Source of the DNA: Cyanoderma ruficeps | Lineage: Eukaryota; Chordata; Aves; Passeriformes; Timaliidae | Direction: 5' to 3' | Length of the DNA: 64,000 nt | NCBI GenBank assembly: GCA_008694505.1 | Contig: VZDJ01000219.1 | Coordinates: 9,279,089-9,343,088 of the forward strand | Shown: piece by piece, positions 38,901 to 52,100 of the stretch | Layout: each line of letters opens with the position of its first letter | Numbering within the stretch: position 1 is the first letter of the stretch | Position numbers and translations under genes: made by a program | Notes under the pieces: model-generated | The model's database searches: none | Told to the model about the DNA's origin: nothing | What the model saw: only the letters and a program-made list of their open reading frames with translations

Positions 38901-41900
38901 CCCTGACAAAGCAAGGGAAGTCTAGCAAAATCCCTTAAAACTACCTGTCCTCAGGTCCCCTGCTTCCCCATGTGCAGGACCTGTGTCCTGCTGCAGTTTG
39001 GCCTCTACACCAGTACCTTGGGAGGGTGATCTTTGGTCAAACAACATGAGTGCCCCTAGCCCTGGAGTTAGCCCTGGGTGCCGGCCTGTTGCTCCTCTTG
39101 GAGCATCCTTGCCTGGCTCTAGGCTGGCTCCCACCAGCCTGCCCGCCTCTGCCAGTGGGATGAGGGGAAGGGCAGCTTTGCTGACAAAACACAGTGTGGC
39201 GCCAGGTCAGGTGCCACCTGGCTGGCTCATCCCTGTGCATGTCATACCTGGCTCTCTCTGTGCCAGCAGGGTGAGGTGAGCAGCAGCACATGCAGCAGGG
39301 GGGCAGGCAGTGAATGGGCAGTGATGCCTCAGGATTTTAGCTTTTATATTTTTCATATATTTGCAATCCAGTAATTCTTTAGTGTATAACTCTAAACTCC
39401 ATATAGAGTGTTATCCACTGCTTTCCCATTTTAGTCAGACAAAACAATTCCTCTCTAGGCCTGGGAATCAAGGACACCTCACTGTCTCAGGCCCTTAGAA
39501 ATGTAAACAAAAGTGAGTTGGGAGGGAAAAAACTTGGGGTAAATGATTTCATTACCTGAAGCTGTAATTGGAAGATTAACCCCCAATATGCAAATGGACC
39601 AAACTTATAAAAGTGTGAAAACCCATCGTCCATTTTTGGGTGTAGCCCTGGGGGGCTACATGTGCCCTAAATGTACCTTAAGGCCCTTCAATAAACAAAC
39701 CCGCTTTTTACTCTGTTAATTTTGTCTAGTTTCTGTTTTTAGGTAGTCCTGAAAAGGCATAGAGCAGAGGTACAGGCAGAGAGTGTGGCGGGGTGCAGGC
39801 AGTGCCTGAGCAGAGGTGCAGGCAGAGAGTGTGGCAGGGTGCAGGCAGTGCAGGGACAGGGACACGGGCAGCACGGCATCCACTCCCTCTGCTGGCGGCA
39901 GCCCTGCTGGGAATGCCGTGGTGCTCTCTCCCGTGCGTTGGAACACCCCGTGTTCCAGGATGCCAGGCAAGGACAGGACAGCCAAGCAAGAGCTCGGGTT
40001 TGACCCTGCACAGATCTTCCCAGTCTGATAGAAAAGACACGGCCCTGAGGAGCAGGAGCTCAGGGAACACAGCCCGTCAGTCACAGGTCTCCTGGGATCA
40101 GGAGCTGAGCCAGGGAATGCCCATGCCCCACTGCACTGCTTCTGGCTGCTCAGCCTTCCCCCTCCAGTTGTCTCACCACAGCCGAGCAGAGGTTTGGAGC
40201 ACCCCCCAGTGTGTCAGGGCTGCCTCCTGCACAAAACACAGCGGTGGGTGGGTCCTGCAGACCAGCCCAAAGCTGTGTTTGAAGCTCAGGAGCCAGTTTT
40301 CAGCATCAGTGTGTGTTACTCCCAGAGTGGCAGCTCTGCACAAGAAAGGGTGCAGCCTACCAGTTGGGAACTCGCTGGGGCTGCTCTCCCTGTGCACAGA
40401 GCAGCAGAGCCAAGGGCTTCAGGAATCAGGCATGGAAGCTTTACTTCCACGGGTATCATTTCACCTGGCATCTCCCCGTGCAGTTTACAGAAACCCTGGC
40501 CCAGCAGCATTTGCTTCCTTGAGAATGTCAATTCCAGACCAGGGCATGCACCATAATTTTCTTTTTTTAATGCACAGTCCATAAGAGCACTGACAATACG
40601 GGTCTTACCTTGGCATCTTCGTGTGCCTGTGTGAGGTTCTCGGGTCCTTCATCACGGTTGCCCTGTGGTTGGATGCAAAAGTCATGGAGATGGAGAGGGG
40701 ACATCTCCTGGGAGAGCCCCAAGGGAGGGGGTGGCAGACAGAGCCCAGCAGCACGGCCCAGCCAGGCAGTGATGCTGTCTTCTCCAGCCACTGTCATTCC
40801 AAACCCTCAGCACTGCCTGTGGCAGGGAGAGGAAAAGACCCAGTGAGAGCTGCCCTTACCAGAGCCAGGGAGACAAGAATCCTCTTGAAATGCCCCGATG
40901 TGTCAGAGCTCAGGTCATCTTCCAGGCTCTTGTGGTAGGCTGTGGAGAAGGGATGGCTGAGCCCTGCAGCTCAGCTTCCCACCCACCAGTGCCTGAGCAG
41001 AGGTTGTGCCCGTGGTCCCCATGGGAAGCATGGCTGAAGCAGATGCCTCCATCTGCTGAGTTCAAACCCAGGGAAGAGGGCATCACCCCAGCAGCTCTAA
41101 TGCCCTGAGCATAAGCACAGCCTCTTGCTCCAGGTACTCTGGAGGAAATAGGATCGTTGTGAAAGAGCTCTCAGGGAAGGAGACATTGGTGGCAGAGCTG
41201 GGGTGTGTCACTGTGAGATGCACAGAGGCAAGGACTAGAGCTCTTCTGGAGGGACTAAAGACCTTCACAGCACCAAGCCATGGACCCAACCCAGAGACAA
41301 AACTTTGCCTGGGCTCTGGAAGGGCCTTGTACAGTGTGATCTGTGCCCAGAACCTGAGTGCTCCCTCATCCCTCCTGTGGCCTACCTTCCTGATATGCCT
41401 GGTTGATAGCTGTGATCTCCTGGTTGTTCCGCGTGGCCATGATTTCGATGAGGACGCTCTCATCTGTGCCGGCCCCCTGGAAGAGAGTGGCATGGTGGGT
41501 GCTGCAGGTGCCAACACCAGACGGGGACATGATGGCACTGCCCTGCAGCGCCAGGCAAGGAGGGGTCCAAGTCAATCATGTGGCAAAAAGTCTATGTCCA
41601 TGGCCCCAAGGGCTGGTAGGAATCAACAGGGAAGTGTCCAAGTATGCAGCTACTGGGGTCGCAGCTGGTGTGACTGGTGGATAGCAGTGCATGTCACTGG
41701 TTTGCCCCTACCCTGCCTCTGCTGTGCCTACCAGCTGGCTGAGCATGCTGGGCTTCAAAGAAGCATGCAAGTCTTGAGTGCAAACCAGGTCCTTGTCCTG
41801 GTGCTTTCTGATCTTTTCTTCTTCATAGGAGACAAGACCCTGGGGCATGTGAAGCTGTGGGCATTGACAGGCCACCAGCAGCATGACAATTACCTCCACG

Positions 41901-44900
41901 GCCTTCCTCAGCTGCTTGGCATCATACTGCGCTGGGGTCAGCATCAGGCCGAGGATCAGCTTGGCCAAGCTGCCAGACAGCTCAGATTTCAGGTCTGCCA
42001 TCAGGTCCTGCAAAAGCGTTTGAGGGTTCAGTCCCCAGCTGCGTCTGCAGGGATGGACCAGTTGAGGCACTATGAGAGAAAAAAAAACCGGGGAGGAGAG
42101 CGTAGGGATTGGAGATATCTGTGAAAACCCTTGGGGCAGTTTAGAGTCACATATTCGGGTGGCTCTGGAGAGATTCTGGCTCTGGAGTCCTCTGTGTGGA
42201 GCTGAGGATGGGGCAAGTGAAGGGGAAGGGACACGCTGGCTTGGGCTGGTGGGGCACCCAGAGTGGGAGGCTGTGGGAGCAAAGGAGCAAAAGAGCTGCT
42301 TTGTGACAGCTCTGTTTCCCCTGGGGGAGTCATGCCAGGGCATGTGGGTGTGCCCTAGCTGCCCACTGCTCCCTGGGCAGGATTCCCTTCAATGAGGGGC
42401 TGGTCTCCATGTGGGAAGGAGCAGGAGAAAGCAGGGTGTGATGGAGGCTGCAGTACCCTGCCATAGTGAGCCTTGTAAGCCTTTAGGATCTGTTGCCTCT
42501 GGGCGTTGCTCCTCTTGGTCACCACCTCTATGATGGCCCCTTCATCTGTACCTGCAATGACAGCAGAGCCACACTGTGTCACCCCCGATCATGGGCACAT
42601 CACCATCCCCCAGACTGGGTAGGCTGGGAAGGGAGAACTCCCACAGCTCTGTCTCTATTCCCCCTGGGGTTTCCATGCAGCCCTTTGTGGGCCAGGGTGG
42701 ATTTTCTGCCCCAAGAGCTGTTGAGGAGCAGCAGGAAGGGCCTAAACTCATGGTCCCACTTACCCAGGCCCTTCATCGCCTTCCTCAGCACCTGCGCGTC
42801 CCCATCATCGTTGAAGTCTCCTGCAGGCTGCACGGTTCCTCGCAGCTGTGGATGCAGAGAGGGGTTTATGTTCACCCTCAAGATGAGAGGGAGGGAGGAA
42901 AGGATGAAGGAATGGAGAGAGGGAGGGATGGAGAGGAGAGATGGAGAGAAGGAGAGATGGAGAGAAGGGAAGGTGCCACTCAGCAAGCTGAGGCCAAAGC
43001 AAGTTCTGTGTTAGTGCAAGCATCTGGGGATCAGTGAGGAGGTCCCCACCAGTCACCCCTTCCTTTAAGGGGAAAACCACAGCCAGACCAGCAGAGAGAA
43101 GGAAGAAGACAGCAACAGACAGTCCCTGGAGTTTTGGTGTCTTGCCCAGTGTTACACCTGCCTGCCCTAGCCTGGAACATCTCAGCCTGGGCTGGTCATG
43201 TCACCGAGAGACAGAAGAGGAGTCACTGAAAGGGTGTCCACTCCTGCCCTACAGTTCAATCCTCCTGTGTCCTTACAGCTCCAAACACATCTCCATCCTC
43301 ACAGTGTTCATGCAAGGCTCAGGGTGTATTTTCTGCACATCCCAAAGCACCTTTATGTGGGAGCTTCAGCTGCATGCATGTTGCCCACACTGCAGCCATG
43401 CCCTGGCCAGCTCTGGGCTACCCCAAGGGGGCAGGAGTTCTTTGGTGGGCACTGGAGCCAGGGCTGCATGTGATGCATTGCAGAGACATGCAGGACCCAC
43501 TGCCCCAAGGGAGGAAGGCCTCAGAGAGAGGAAGGGGTTAGTGGAGCCCATGGGGGCGGCCAGCCCTGCCAAGGTAACATCCTGCAACCCTCGCACCCCA
43601 AAACCAGAGAATGGCATCGAGAGAAGCCGGAGAGTGAGAGTCAGAGCAGAGGTGTGGGGCTGGCTGTGCCCCATGGCAGAGAGGAGCAGCCAGGGATCCC
43701 AAGCTGGCAGGCAGCACAGTGGGGTGCAGGGGGGCTGGGGGTGCTGACCTCTACTTTGACCGCACTAAGCTCCCACATCCGATAGGCCACCTGCGCCGCC
43801 TCGGGGAAGAACTCACCTGCAGCACTGCAACGGGAGGGCAAGGACAGGGGACAGTGAGCCATGGGGGCCCTGCACCTGCCAGCAGCCCCCCCTCACCCTG
43901 CTTTGCTCCTCCACAAGGGGTGTTTTGTATCCACTGGGCACAGGGACCCAGGTGCTTGCTGTGGGGCTGGATGGGTGGAAATGGGAGGAAATGTGTGGTG
44001 AATCCCAACCTCCCCCACCACAGCATCCTCCCTCCAGGGGTTTGGCCCTGCCCTGCAGGGCTCCCGTGTGTCAAGAAGGGACCATGACATTGTGGCCGGC
44101 CATGCAGAGGGGCCACAGGGCCCCCTGTACCAAACCACAGTCACTGTGGGTGCTGCTGGTCCAGGTGCTCCACCAGGCTCTGACTCAGATGTTGTACCCA
44201 GCACCAAAGGGATGAAGAGGGACAAAGGGGGGTGACAGGTGGTCTTACTCATCGTCCCCTCCACACAGCTTCAGCAGAGCCTTCTTGTACTCCCCAGACG
44301 TGTCCTCCTGGAAAGACAGATGGAGACAGAGAACCATGCAGTAGGTAGTCAAGGTAGTGCCATGGGATGGGCTCATGGGGAGGGGCCTCCCTGAACCCTG
44401 CCCTCAGAGATGGACCCCCAGCACAGCCCTCCCAGGAGTGCTGGCAACATGAGGGAGGCAACACCAGCAGCTGCTCAGAGGGTGAGCAGGGGTCCCCAGC
44501 AGTTACCTTTATCATGTTGTAGAGAGATTTGTCATACTTGGTCCTGAACACCTCCCGGATGTCCAGCATGTCGATCTCGCTGCGGGACACCATGATGCGG
44601 ATCAGCGTGTTGTCTCTCGTGCCCAGACCCTGCAATGGAGCAACCCCCACATCAAGCCTGGGATGGCCCAGCAACTCTGCTCAGCCCAGCACATGTGGGA
44701 CCCTCTATCTGATTTCTACCCAGCCCTGGGTCTGAAGGAGTAACTCCTTTGGAGGGAAGGGCAGAGACCCCAGGTCACACAACTCCTGCCTTCATGGACC
44801 TGTGTCACCCTGTGTCACTCCAGCAGCACCTTGTGGCAAGAGGACCCCTCCTCTGGCCAGATCCCTGCAATGCTGGAGGGACCCTGCAGAGAAGGGGAAA

Positions 44901-47900
44901 TCCACTCACCTTCATGGCCTTGTAGAGCCTTTCAGCAAAATACTCTGCTGTGCTTCTGATGCATTTCACTGCAGGGAAATTGAGGTGTGGTGAGGGATGC
45001 CAACACCCAGCTTCACCTGTGCCCCCCAGTGCCCCCAACCTCTGAGCACCCACACCCAATGGCAACCACATCCAGCATCCCCACCCATCCTGAAGGAGCC
45101 TCCCTGAGCTCCCTGATACCAGGTACAGCACAGCCCTGACCCTGCTGGCCCCGGTGCTGAGCCCTCCCAGTCCAGGAAGGGCAGTGGTGTGTTTTTGCAG
45201 GATCCCCATGTGGGGCTGGCTTACCCACGGCCAACATCAGCTTCTCAAAGTCACCAGAGAGCTCTCCCCGGATGCTCCTCTCAATGGGCTTCCCAGCAAT
45301 CTTCAGATATTCATCAAAGACTGTGGGATGAGAGCAAGGAGATGCCTGGAGAAGCTGCCAAGATACGTTCAGGCCCACCCTGAGCTTGCAGGTGATGCTC
45401 ACCCAGGCGGAGATGCTGCCTGCTCCTCCGGCCAAGGATGTAGATGAACTGTGCCTCATCTGTGCCCCATTTCAGCTCGCCAGCCTCCAGTAGGTCCTTG
45501 TGGGATGGGAAAAGTGGCACAGCCTGACTCAGGGTGCTGCCCTTGGCACCCACCCACCTTTTGCAGCCTAAATCCAGATGTCCCAGTGCCACCAGCCCCA
45601 TTCCTGCCCAGATACCACCTATCACAGTGACCCATCAAGCCTCACCTTGGCATCCTGCTCCACCAAGTCCTCGCTCACCACATCGTCCTCTTCCCTGGCA
45701 CCCTGTGGGAGAGATATGGGCTCAGCCCTGCAGGGCACAGGCACCCACTACCTACAGATGCTGGACAGATGGACATACCTGAAGCAGAACAACGAGCATC
45801 TTCTTGAAGTGGCCCGATGTGTCTCCAACGATGTCAGCTTCCAGGTCTTTCCCATAGGCTGGCAGAAGAGGAAGGGAGGAGGTCAGGCCTGGAGAGCTGG
45901 GTCCCTTCACTTCTGCCCTTTTTGTGGCCCAAGGGGACACAGGGCAGCCCCTGCCCTTTCTCAGCCCTCACCATCTTTGTAGGCAGCCACCAGGTCATGG
46001 ATCTCCCGGTTGGTGCGGGAGGCGAGGATCTCAATGAGGCACTTCTCATCCGTGCCGACACCCTGTGGGCAGAGACACAGCCCCATGAGCCGTGGGGCTG
46101 GCTGGGGTGTCGTCAGAGGGGCCCTGGGGGGTGCCCACCCTTACCGAGATGGCATCTTTGATCTCTTTGGCATCTCCATAAGCTGGGGGCCGCATCAGGC
46201 TCACGATCAGCCGCTCAAACTTCCCTGTCAGCTCATACTTCAGGTCTGCAATGAGGTCCTGGGGGAGGGGGAGAAAAGGGCTGGGGGATCCTTTGCTCCA
46301 CAGCATCTCCAGGTGGGTGCAGGGAGTGGTGGGTCCCTGTATGGGCTGGGTGGTGGCAGCCACAGGCACTGGTGTTTGCAGTGGGGGCATGGGCCACGGA
46401 GTGTTCCTGGCCTTACCTTCCCATAGAGGGACTTGTAGGCTTGGCAGATCTCCACCCGCTGCTTGTTGCTTCTGGATGTGATGAGGTCGAGGATGGCCTC
46501 CTTGTCACTGCCTGTGGGGAGAGCCAGGAGTCACCACAGCCACCCTGCTGTGCCCAAAGCTGCTCTGGAGCTGGGGCTGGGAGGACAAGCAGAGCCAAGC
46601 TGGCTCCAGGGAGTAAAGGAAGCCAGGAGAGCTTTAGCACACTGCTAAAGCAGTCAGACAACTGAGAGGGGAAGTGCTGCAGGACACCCAGCCATGCAAG
46701 GGTCGACCAGAGGAACAGGGGACACCAAGGGTAGCCCTGGGACATCTGGAGGAGCATCCATACCAAATCCCTTCATGGCATTGTACAAGGCCTCTGCATC
46801 CTGGTTGGCATCAAAGCCCTGGAAATCCTTCACTGAGCCCCTGTAGACCTATGAGAAAGGAGGGGAGAAGGTACAAGAGGAAGGAGCAGCTCCAGTGGGA
46901 TGGGGGAAGGAGAAGTTGAAGCTGAGCAGGATTGAGGTGAGATCTGTTGTGGCTCAGGTTGTCCAAGGCAAAGCTCAACCTCAGACATAAACAGTTGTTT
47001 CCTCTGCAGTTGTTTCCTTTCCTGTTTGCTCTCCCTACAGAGGGAATTAATTTTCCACTGCCTGTTGCATGCAAGGAACCACTCTGGATGCTGAGGGTGC
47101 CCAGGCTCTGCATGGCCTCCAAACCAGGAAACAAATTTACAGGCACAAATGGGCTGCTAAGTGGAAAACACTGAGAAGCACCAGAGCTGCCAACAGTTTG
47201 TTCTGCTCCAGCATGCACTCCCATGGGCCCAGGCTGATCCAAGGGGTTGGAGGAGAGACCCAGGGTATTGGGAAAGACTTTCCTGAGAGCCTGAAAAATC
47301 CTGAAGGTTGATATAATCCATGTCTATCTGCTCCTCTGCCACTTTCAGACTGCACAAAAGGGATCCCAGGAATGACCCCTCCAGGAATGACACCTCCAGA
47401 GACCTCAGGAAAAAGGGGAGACCAAAATCTCCCTTCCCAGGTCAGCTTTGTCCAGGGGAATTTACCCCACGGGAGCCTGGAGCTGGACTCTGAATGAGAT
47501 CAGCACCACCCTGGGTGGAAGCAGATGTGAAACCATCCTGCCTCCACATAAGGAACTGGGATACATCCCCACCAGTGGCACAGAGTGGGAAGAACTGAGC
47601 AGCAGCAGTTCCTTAGCAATCTTGCCAAGAAACAGGAGGGCTGGGAGCTGAGCTGGGGCTGTCAGCTGTGTCAGCACCCTGGGAAACTGAGCATCCTCCC
47701 TTGGCTCTGCTTGTACCACGTGCCAGCTGGGTGTGTGCACCTCCCTGGGCTCATCTGCTCAGGATCTGCTGCAAGGCTTCTTTAAGATCCTCAGGAGCTG
47801 TACAAGGCCCAGGCCTGCTGCCAGCATGGACCTCTAAAGCCAGCACATCCTCAGAGAAGATGGGCATTAATGTCTCTGACCCAGGAAATGCCTCCAGGAA

Positions 47901-49494
47901 TGAGCCCAAGGAGATGGACTCAGGGCAGCTCCACACCCACCACTCTCCTGCGTCCATCCCAATGCCATGGCACAACAGCTCTGCTGCACATCCCACCCAG
48001 CACCTTCAGAAACAAAACAGCCTCTCTGCTCCTATTTTCCAGAGATTAACTGGGCATGTCCCATAGGCCCTCTTGGGAGGAGCTGCTGGCATTGGTGTCC
48101 CATGTGGCAGGGACCAAGAGGAGATGCTGCCCTTCCAGGGAACCAGGCGGGCACAGGACAGATCGTATTGCAGGTGATTCATCTGGAGAGCTGGATTTAG
48201 CCCCACTTCCCGGCAGCTCCCAGACCCTCCTGGCTTGGCACGAGCTGCTCCCACACACATGCCTTGCAGAGATGGAAATAAATTGCAAGGCAAAGGAGGT
48301 GCCTGGAGGCAGCAGGAGTGAACAAGAGTGGCTGGAGGGTACTGGGGAGTCAAAACGTTGGCTGTGGTTAAATGGAGAGGAAGAGCAGGGTTGTGTTCCT
48401 GCCTGCTGAGCCATTGAAGGATGAGCTGCCGGCCTTGCTGGGGCAAGGAAAACTGAGGCAGGAGCTCAGCGTTCTGCATCACCCCACACTCCCTGCATTC
48501 TCTGTGGGAATGAGCCCTAGGCAAGTGCAGGAACATCAGTCTGGATGGAAACAGCATCCTGCCCACCGCATACTCTTCATACCCCCATCCCACTTTCCAT
48601 CCTGTTTCAGCTGCCGGGGGCCTCTCGCCTCCCCTCCTCCAGCCTCTGAGTCATCCTGGTCTGCCTGGGACCTCCCAGCTAAAAATAAGCCACACTGGGG
48701 CCAGGAGGGTGGAAGCAAAATTCCCAGCATGGCTTCGCTCTCTTCCACCCCATGGCTGCTTGGGGTCCTGGACTACTGCAGGAAAATGCTCACCTGCACT
48801 GTGCCTCAGTTTCCCCACCTAGAGCAACCACTGCCTTAGCTGGGCAGGAAGCTTTGGGTAGTACGGCTGGAGGAAATAATGGCTTGATTTCTCCAGGGAA
48901 TGGAAAGCAGAGCCTGGCTCCTGCAGTGGAGAAGGGAGGCTCTGGGCTGGGACTCCTCCCCTGCCAGCAGGCAGGCTGCACTGAGCCACAGCTGCCCACT
49001 GAGGCTGGGTTTTCCACCCACACTGAGATATTTTCCTGCCTGCAAGGGAGCACCTGCTCACCCAGCTGCCACATTGCACCAGCCCCAGTCTGGAGTGGGA
49101 AGTGATCCAGGCTAGGGAGAGGGGAAAGGCCCGAACAGGGCTGCATGCCTTGCAGCATGCTCACGTGGGAGTTTTCTCCATGAAATGCTCAAATCCCCAG
49201 TGCAAAATGTCTTCTCCTCCCCTTCCCACGGCCCCGCTTCTCTTCCCCATCCCACTGTGCTCCCAGAAGGATTTTTGCTCCTTGCTGTCCCTGCTCCCCA
49301 GCCCAGCACTTCCCCCATCTGCATCACATCCAGACAGCACAGGCTGGAGAGGCAGGAATGTAAACAGGCTCTGGGCAGCACAGTGTCCATGCAAGTCACC
49401 ACATCCTTGCTGCTGCTGGAGAAACTGCCCTGCGGCAGCCCAGGACCCATCCCTGCTGTGTGGAGGTCACCCTTACCTTTCCATGGGGTGCCAT
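35990..49494 (-). CDS. ANXA6: Annexin A6, eight annexin repeats
   Basis: Calcium-dependent phospholipid-binding protein of endosomes and plasma membrane. Coding exons: 49477-49494, 46764-46848, 46417-46511, 46145-46258, 45972-46062, 45779-45858, 45646-45702, 45403-45496, 45225-45320, 44910-44968, 44507-44629, 44249-44307, 43749-43824, 42764-42845, 42457-42551, 41894-42007, 41386-41476, 40860-40939, 40609-40662, 38820-38837, 37915-38011, 37531-37626, 37188-37246, 36347-36469, 35990-36049. They sum to 2016 nt, a 671-aa protein (human 673), all phases consistent. It starts MAPHGK, then [20 protein letters not shown]; it ends [10 protein letters not shown]. Annexin GxGT-type calcium loops are visible in repeats 1-6 and 8 (GVGTDEK, KWGTDEA, GLGTRDN, GLGTDEG, GAGTDES, GAGTDER). 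The linker between the two lobes is [19 protein letters not shown]. An upstream non-coding part of exon 2 reaches 49537. Confidence 0.98.
36571..36983 (+). mobile_element. CR1 LINE, 3' end nearly complete
   Basis: Contains GAGGAAAGGCTGAAGGAGCT, TTGTTCAGCCTGAAGAAG, AGTTGCCCAGAAAGGTGGTG, TTGGATGGGGCCTTAAGCA, GACTAGATGACC and the terminal CCAACCCTAAC...TATGATCT of CR1. It lies in the ANXA6 intron before the last two exons, antisense to the gene. Confidence 0.95.
38820..38837 (-). other. ANXA6: ANXA6 18-nt alternatively spliced microexon
   Basis: Six codons, VVAETL, with acceptor CCACCAG and donor GTGAGT. It corresponds to the VAAEIL microexon of human ANXA6, which is skipped in isoform 2. Its 18-nt length keeps the frame when skipped. 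Confidence 0.93.
39322..39759 (+). mobile_element. Solo-type ERV LTR in ANXA6 intron
   Basis: An AT-rich block of about 440 bp unlike its GC-rich surroundings. It starts TGATGCCTCAGG and ends near GAAAAGGCA. It has a TATA box (TATAAAA, 39606-39612) and AATAAA (39690-39695) 80 bp apart, as in an LTR R region. No coding sequence adjoins it, so it looks like a solo LTR, antisense to ANXA6. Exact ends and target-site duplication are not resolved. Confidence 0.75.
39763..39854. repeat. 46-bp tandem duplication beside the LTR
   Basis: Two copies (39763-39808, 39809-39854) starting AGCAGAGGT, containing GCAGAGAGTGTGGC and ending GTGCAGGCAGTGC. They differ at a few positions. Confidence 0.9.
42868..42975. 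repeat. Purine-rich simple repeat (GAGAGG/GGAGAGAT)n
   Basis: An almost pure A/G run with imperfect GGAGAGATGGAGA units in an ANXA6 intron, close to the exon at 42764-42845. Confidence 0.85.
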
Positions 49495-49537
49495 GGCTTC
49501 CCAAGCTGGAAATCACTGGAGAGAGGGCAAGGAGGAG

Positions 49538-51480
49538 CTGTGGAGGAGAAGTGAAAGGTCAGTGTGAGCACAGCCCCTCTCTGCAGGTTGTGTTAGTTAA
49601 GGAAGGGTTTGCTCCCTCCAGGGGTGTGGTGCCCATGGGAGAGCAATGCCAGGGGCTGCAGGGTGGGTCAGGGAGAGGGGCTTTGCCAGCCACCCTGTGG
49701 TTACTGAGCCTTTGCTATGTGGCACTGAGGGAACCCCACAGGCCAGGGGCAGTGCAGAGCCTGCACAGCTTCCTGCCAGCACCAAGGGAAACCAGAGGGG
49801 AAAAATGTGCTGAACATGTGGAAACCGGCCGAGCATCCTCCGCAGGGCTGGGCCTTCTCACTACACCCCGCAATGGCCCTTCTGCTCCCCTGCGGCCCCT
49901 GGGGCCATCCCAGCTTTAGCAGCTGCTGGGGACATTTCCTTGTCACACAGTGCTGGGCAGCCCCCACAATATCCCCACAGCTGTTATCTGAGTTTGTGCG
50001 CAGCGATCAAGGCCACCATCAGCCCCACACATCCCTGCAGAGCAGGAAACACAGCTGCGTTTCCAGGGTAACTTATAGGTTGTTTTCTAACACCAGCACC
50101 ATTTATAACTGCAACCCACGGCGGTGTGGGCTGTCCCCACCCTACCAAAGAAAGTCCCCCAACAGCGCCATTTGCTCCGAGGAAGCTGGTAGAGGGAGAA
50201 AAACAGCTGGAAAATGGAGCCCAGCCATGAATGAACCGCTGAGCGTCAGCTGAGGCCAGGCATGAGGCACGGCCCCGCCTGGCCCGTTCACCCTCCCTCT
50301 GAGACACGTTGCAGAAATACTCAAAGCAGAGCAGGGCCACCCTGGGGGATTTCTGACCCCAAAGGAGTTTGGTTTCATGCCATGGAGTGAGCAGGAGAAA
50401 TCACAAGAACTTCCCTGGCTTAGTTGCACATCCCTGCAGCAGCACCCATGCAAGGGGAGACCCAGACCTGCAACCATCTGTGCAGCTGGGTCCCCCTGCT
50501 TGGGTACAGGAAGCTTTTAGCACCCACAGGCACCCTGTTCGAGGGGAGATGGTTTTGCAGAAACCCAGAGCTGCTTTCACCTCCCTTCCCCTTTCCTGGG
50601 GAGGCTGTGAGCCTCACCCCCTTCAGGTGGCTCCTGGCTGTGGGAGAGCCCCCACACGCCCCACACGCAGTGGGGCCGCACTGCGGCCAGGTCCTGGGTG
50701 GGTGCCAAGGGATCCCACCCCCAGCACATGCAGCCTCTTAATGCCACTTTGGAGCCTGCACATGGAGCTGTGTACCCTCCTGGGAGTGGGGAAATCCGAG
50801 CACGGCACAGCCCTTCTCCCTCACTGCATGCATGTGGCAGCGGGGCTGAGACCACCCAACTCATCTCGGCAGTGATGGAGAGCTGCCGACCACACCCAGT
50901 CCCCGACCCGTCCTCGTAGTGCCCCGTCCTTGTCCCCCGCTGCTGCTGACACCTCTGCAGGGGCCAGGAGAGCAGCCCCGGGAAAATCCCTGGACAAACA
51001 CACCCCATCCATTGGGCAGCAGCGGCCCAGCTTGGGGGTACACCTGCCCCCCACCCAACAACGGAGAAATGTGGGTTATGGGGATCCCGTGAGAAATCCT
51101 AGATGATGTGCACAGCCTTTGTGGAAGCCCCTGTTTGACCAGGAATGCACCCCTCCAGCCTCTCCAAAGCCCCCCACGGGTCTGAGCTCAGGGGCTGCAC
51201 CCCAGGAGCCTGACTGCCATGCGGGGCTCCCCCACCCAGTGCCCCTCCACCCGCTGTCCCGAAGCAAAGGGAGCTTGCCCGGGTTAAAAAAATACCGGCA
51301 TCCATCCTCCTGGTGGGGCTAGGGATGTCCCCAAAATGCCCTGCCCCACCCTACTGCCAAAAAAGCCTCCGGGGCCTTCAGCAGTGCCGGGCCTCTGGGC
51401 TGTCGTGCGGTGCACTAACCCGTGCAAAACTTGCCGGGTACCGAACCAGGGGGATCCTCACCTTGGATCCCAGCTGGAAG
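49538..51480 (-). other. ANXA6: ANXA6 first intron
   Basis: Between the CpG-island exon and the exon carrying the start codon (acceptor CTCCTCCACAG at 49538). No repeat family or other exon recognised. Confidence 0.5.
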
Positions 51481-52100
51481 GAAGGATGGGTGTTCCCGCA
51501 GCCGCGGCAGCACCAAAGCACGGACTAAGGCGCATCCCGGCCGGGACACACCCAGCGAGGCCCGCAGCCCCGCCAGTGTCCACCTCAAAAAGCACCCACC
51601 GGCAGCGCAGCCCCCCGGGGGGCTTGTCAAGAAGGAAAGATTTTTCATTAAAAAAAAAAATAAAACAACAGGGGTTCCCCCTGCAGCCACCCCTTGGAGG
51701 GAGCCTCCGCTTGCACAGCTCACCGCCCGCCCAACCAGGGCTTTCCACGACTTTTCCTCCCCCCAGGCCATTGCGGAAAAAAGTGCCCGGCCCCGTGCGG
51801 TGCCCCGGCCCGCAGCCCCTCTCCCGCAGCCCCGCGGAGCCCCGGCCCGCGGCGGGCACTGACCGGCAGCGCCGAACCTCTCGGGTGCGCTCACGGGAGC
51901 CGCCGCCGCCGCCGCGCTCGGGGTGTTCTTGTGGCCGAGCGCTCGTCCTTGGCGAGCAGCTGTTTGCTCACGGCGAGACGTCACCGCCCCCGAGTCCCCG
52001 CCTGCCGTGACCGGGGCCACATCCCACCCCCGGTGCCGCGCCAGACCTCCGCCGGGTGCCCGCGGTGCGGCGGCGGTCAGTGTCACCCGAAAACTCACCC
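51480..52100 (-). promoter_or_regulatory. ANXA6: CpG-island promoter and non-coding first exon of ANXA6
   Basis: CpG-dense block. On the minus strand CTGCCG followed by GTCAGTG is the best donor for a non-coding first exon ending at 51864. No TATA box found. Confidence 0.6.

Noticed and set aside
45646..45702. Apparent one-base frameshift in an ANXA6 exon
   Set aside because: My first reading dropped a base at a line break; re-reading gives 57 nt in phase ([19 protein letters not shown]).
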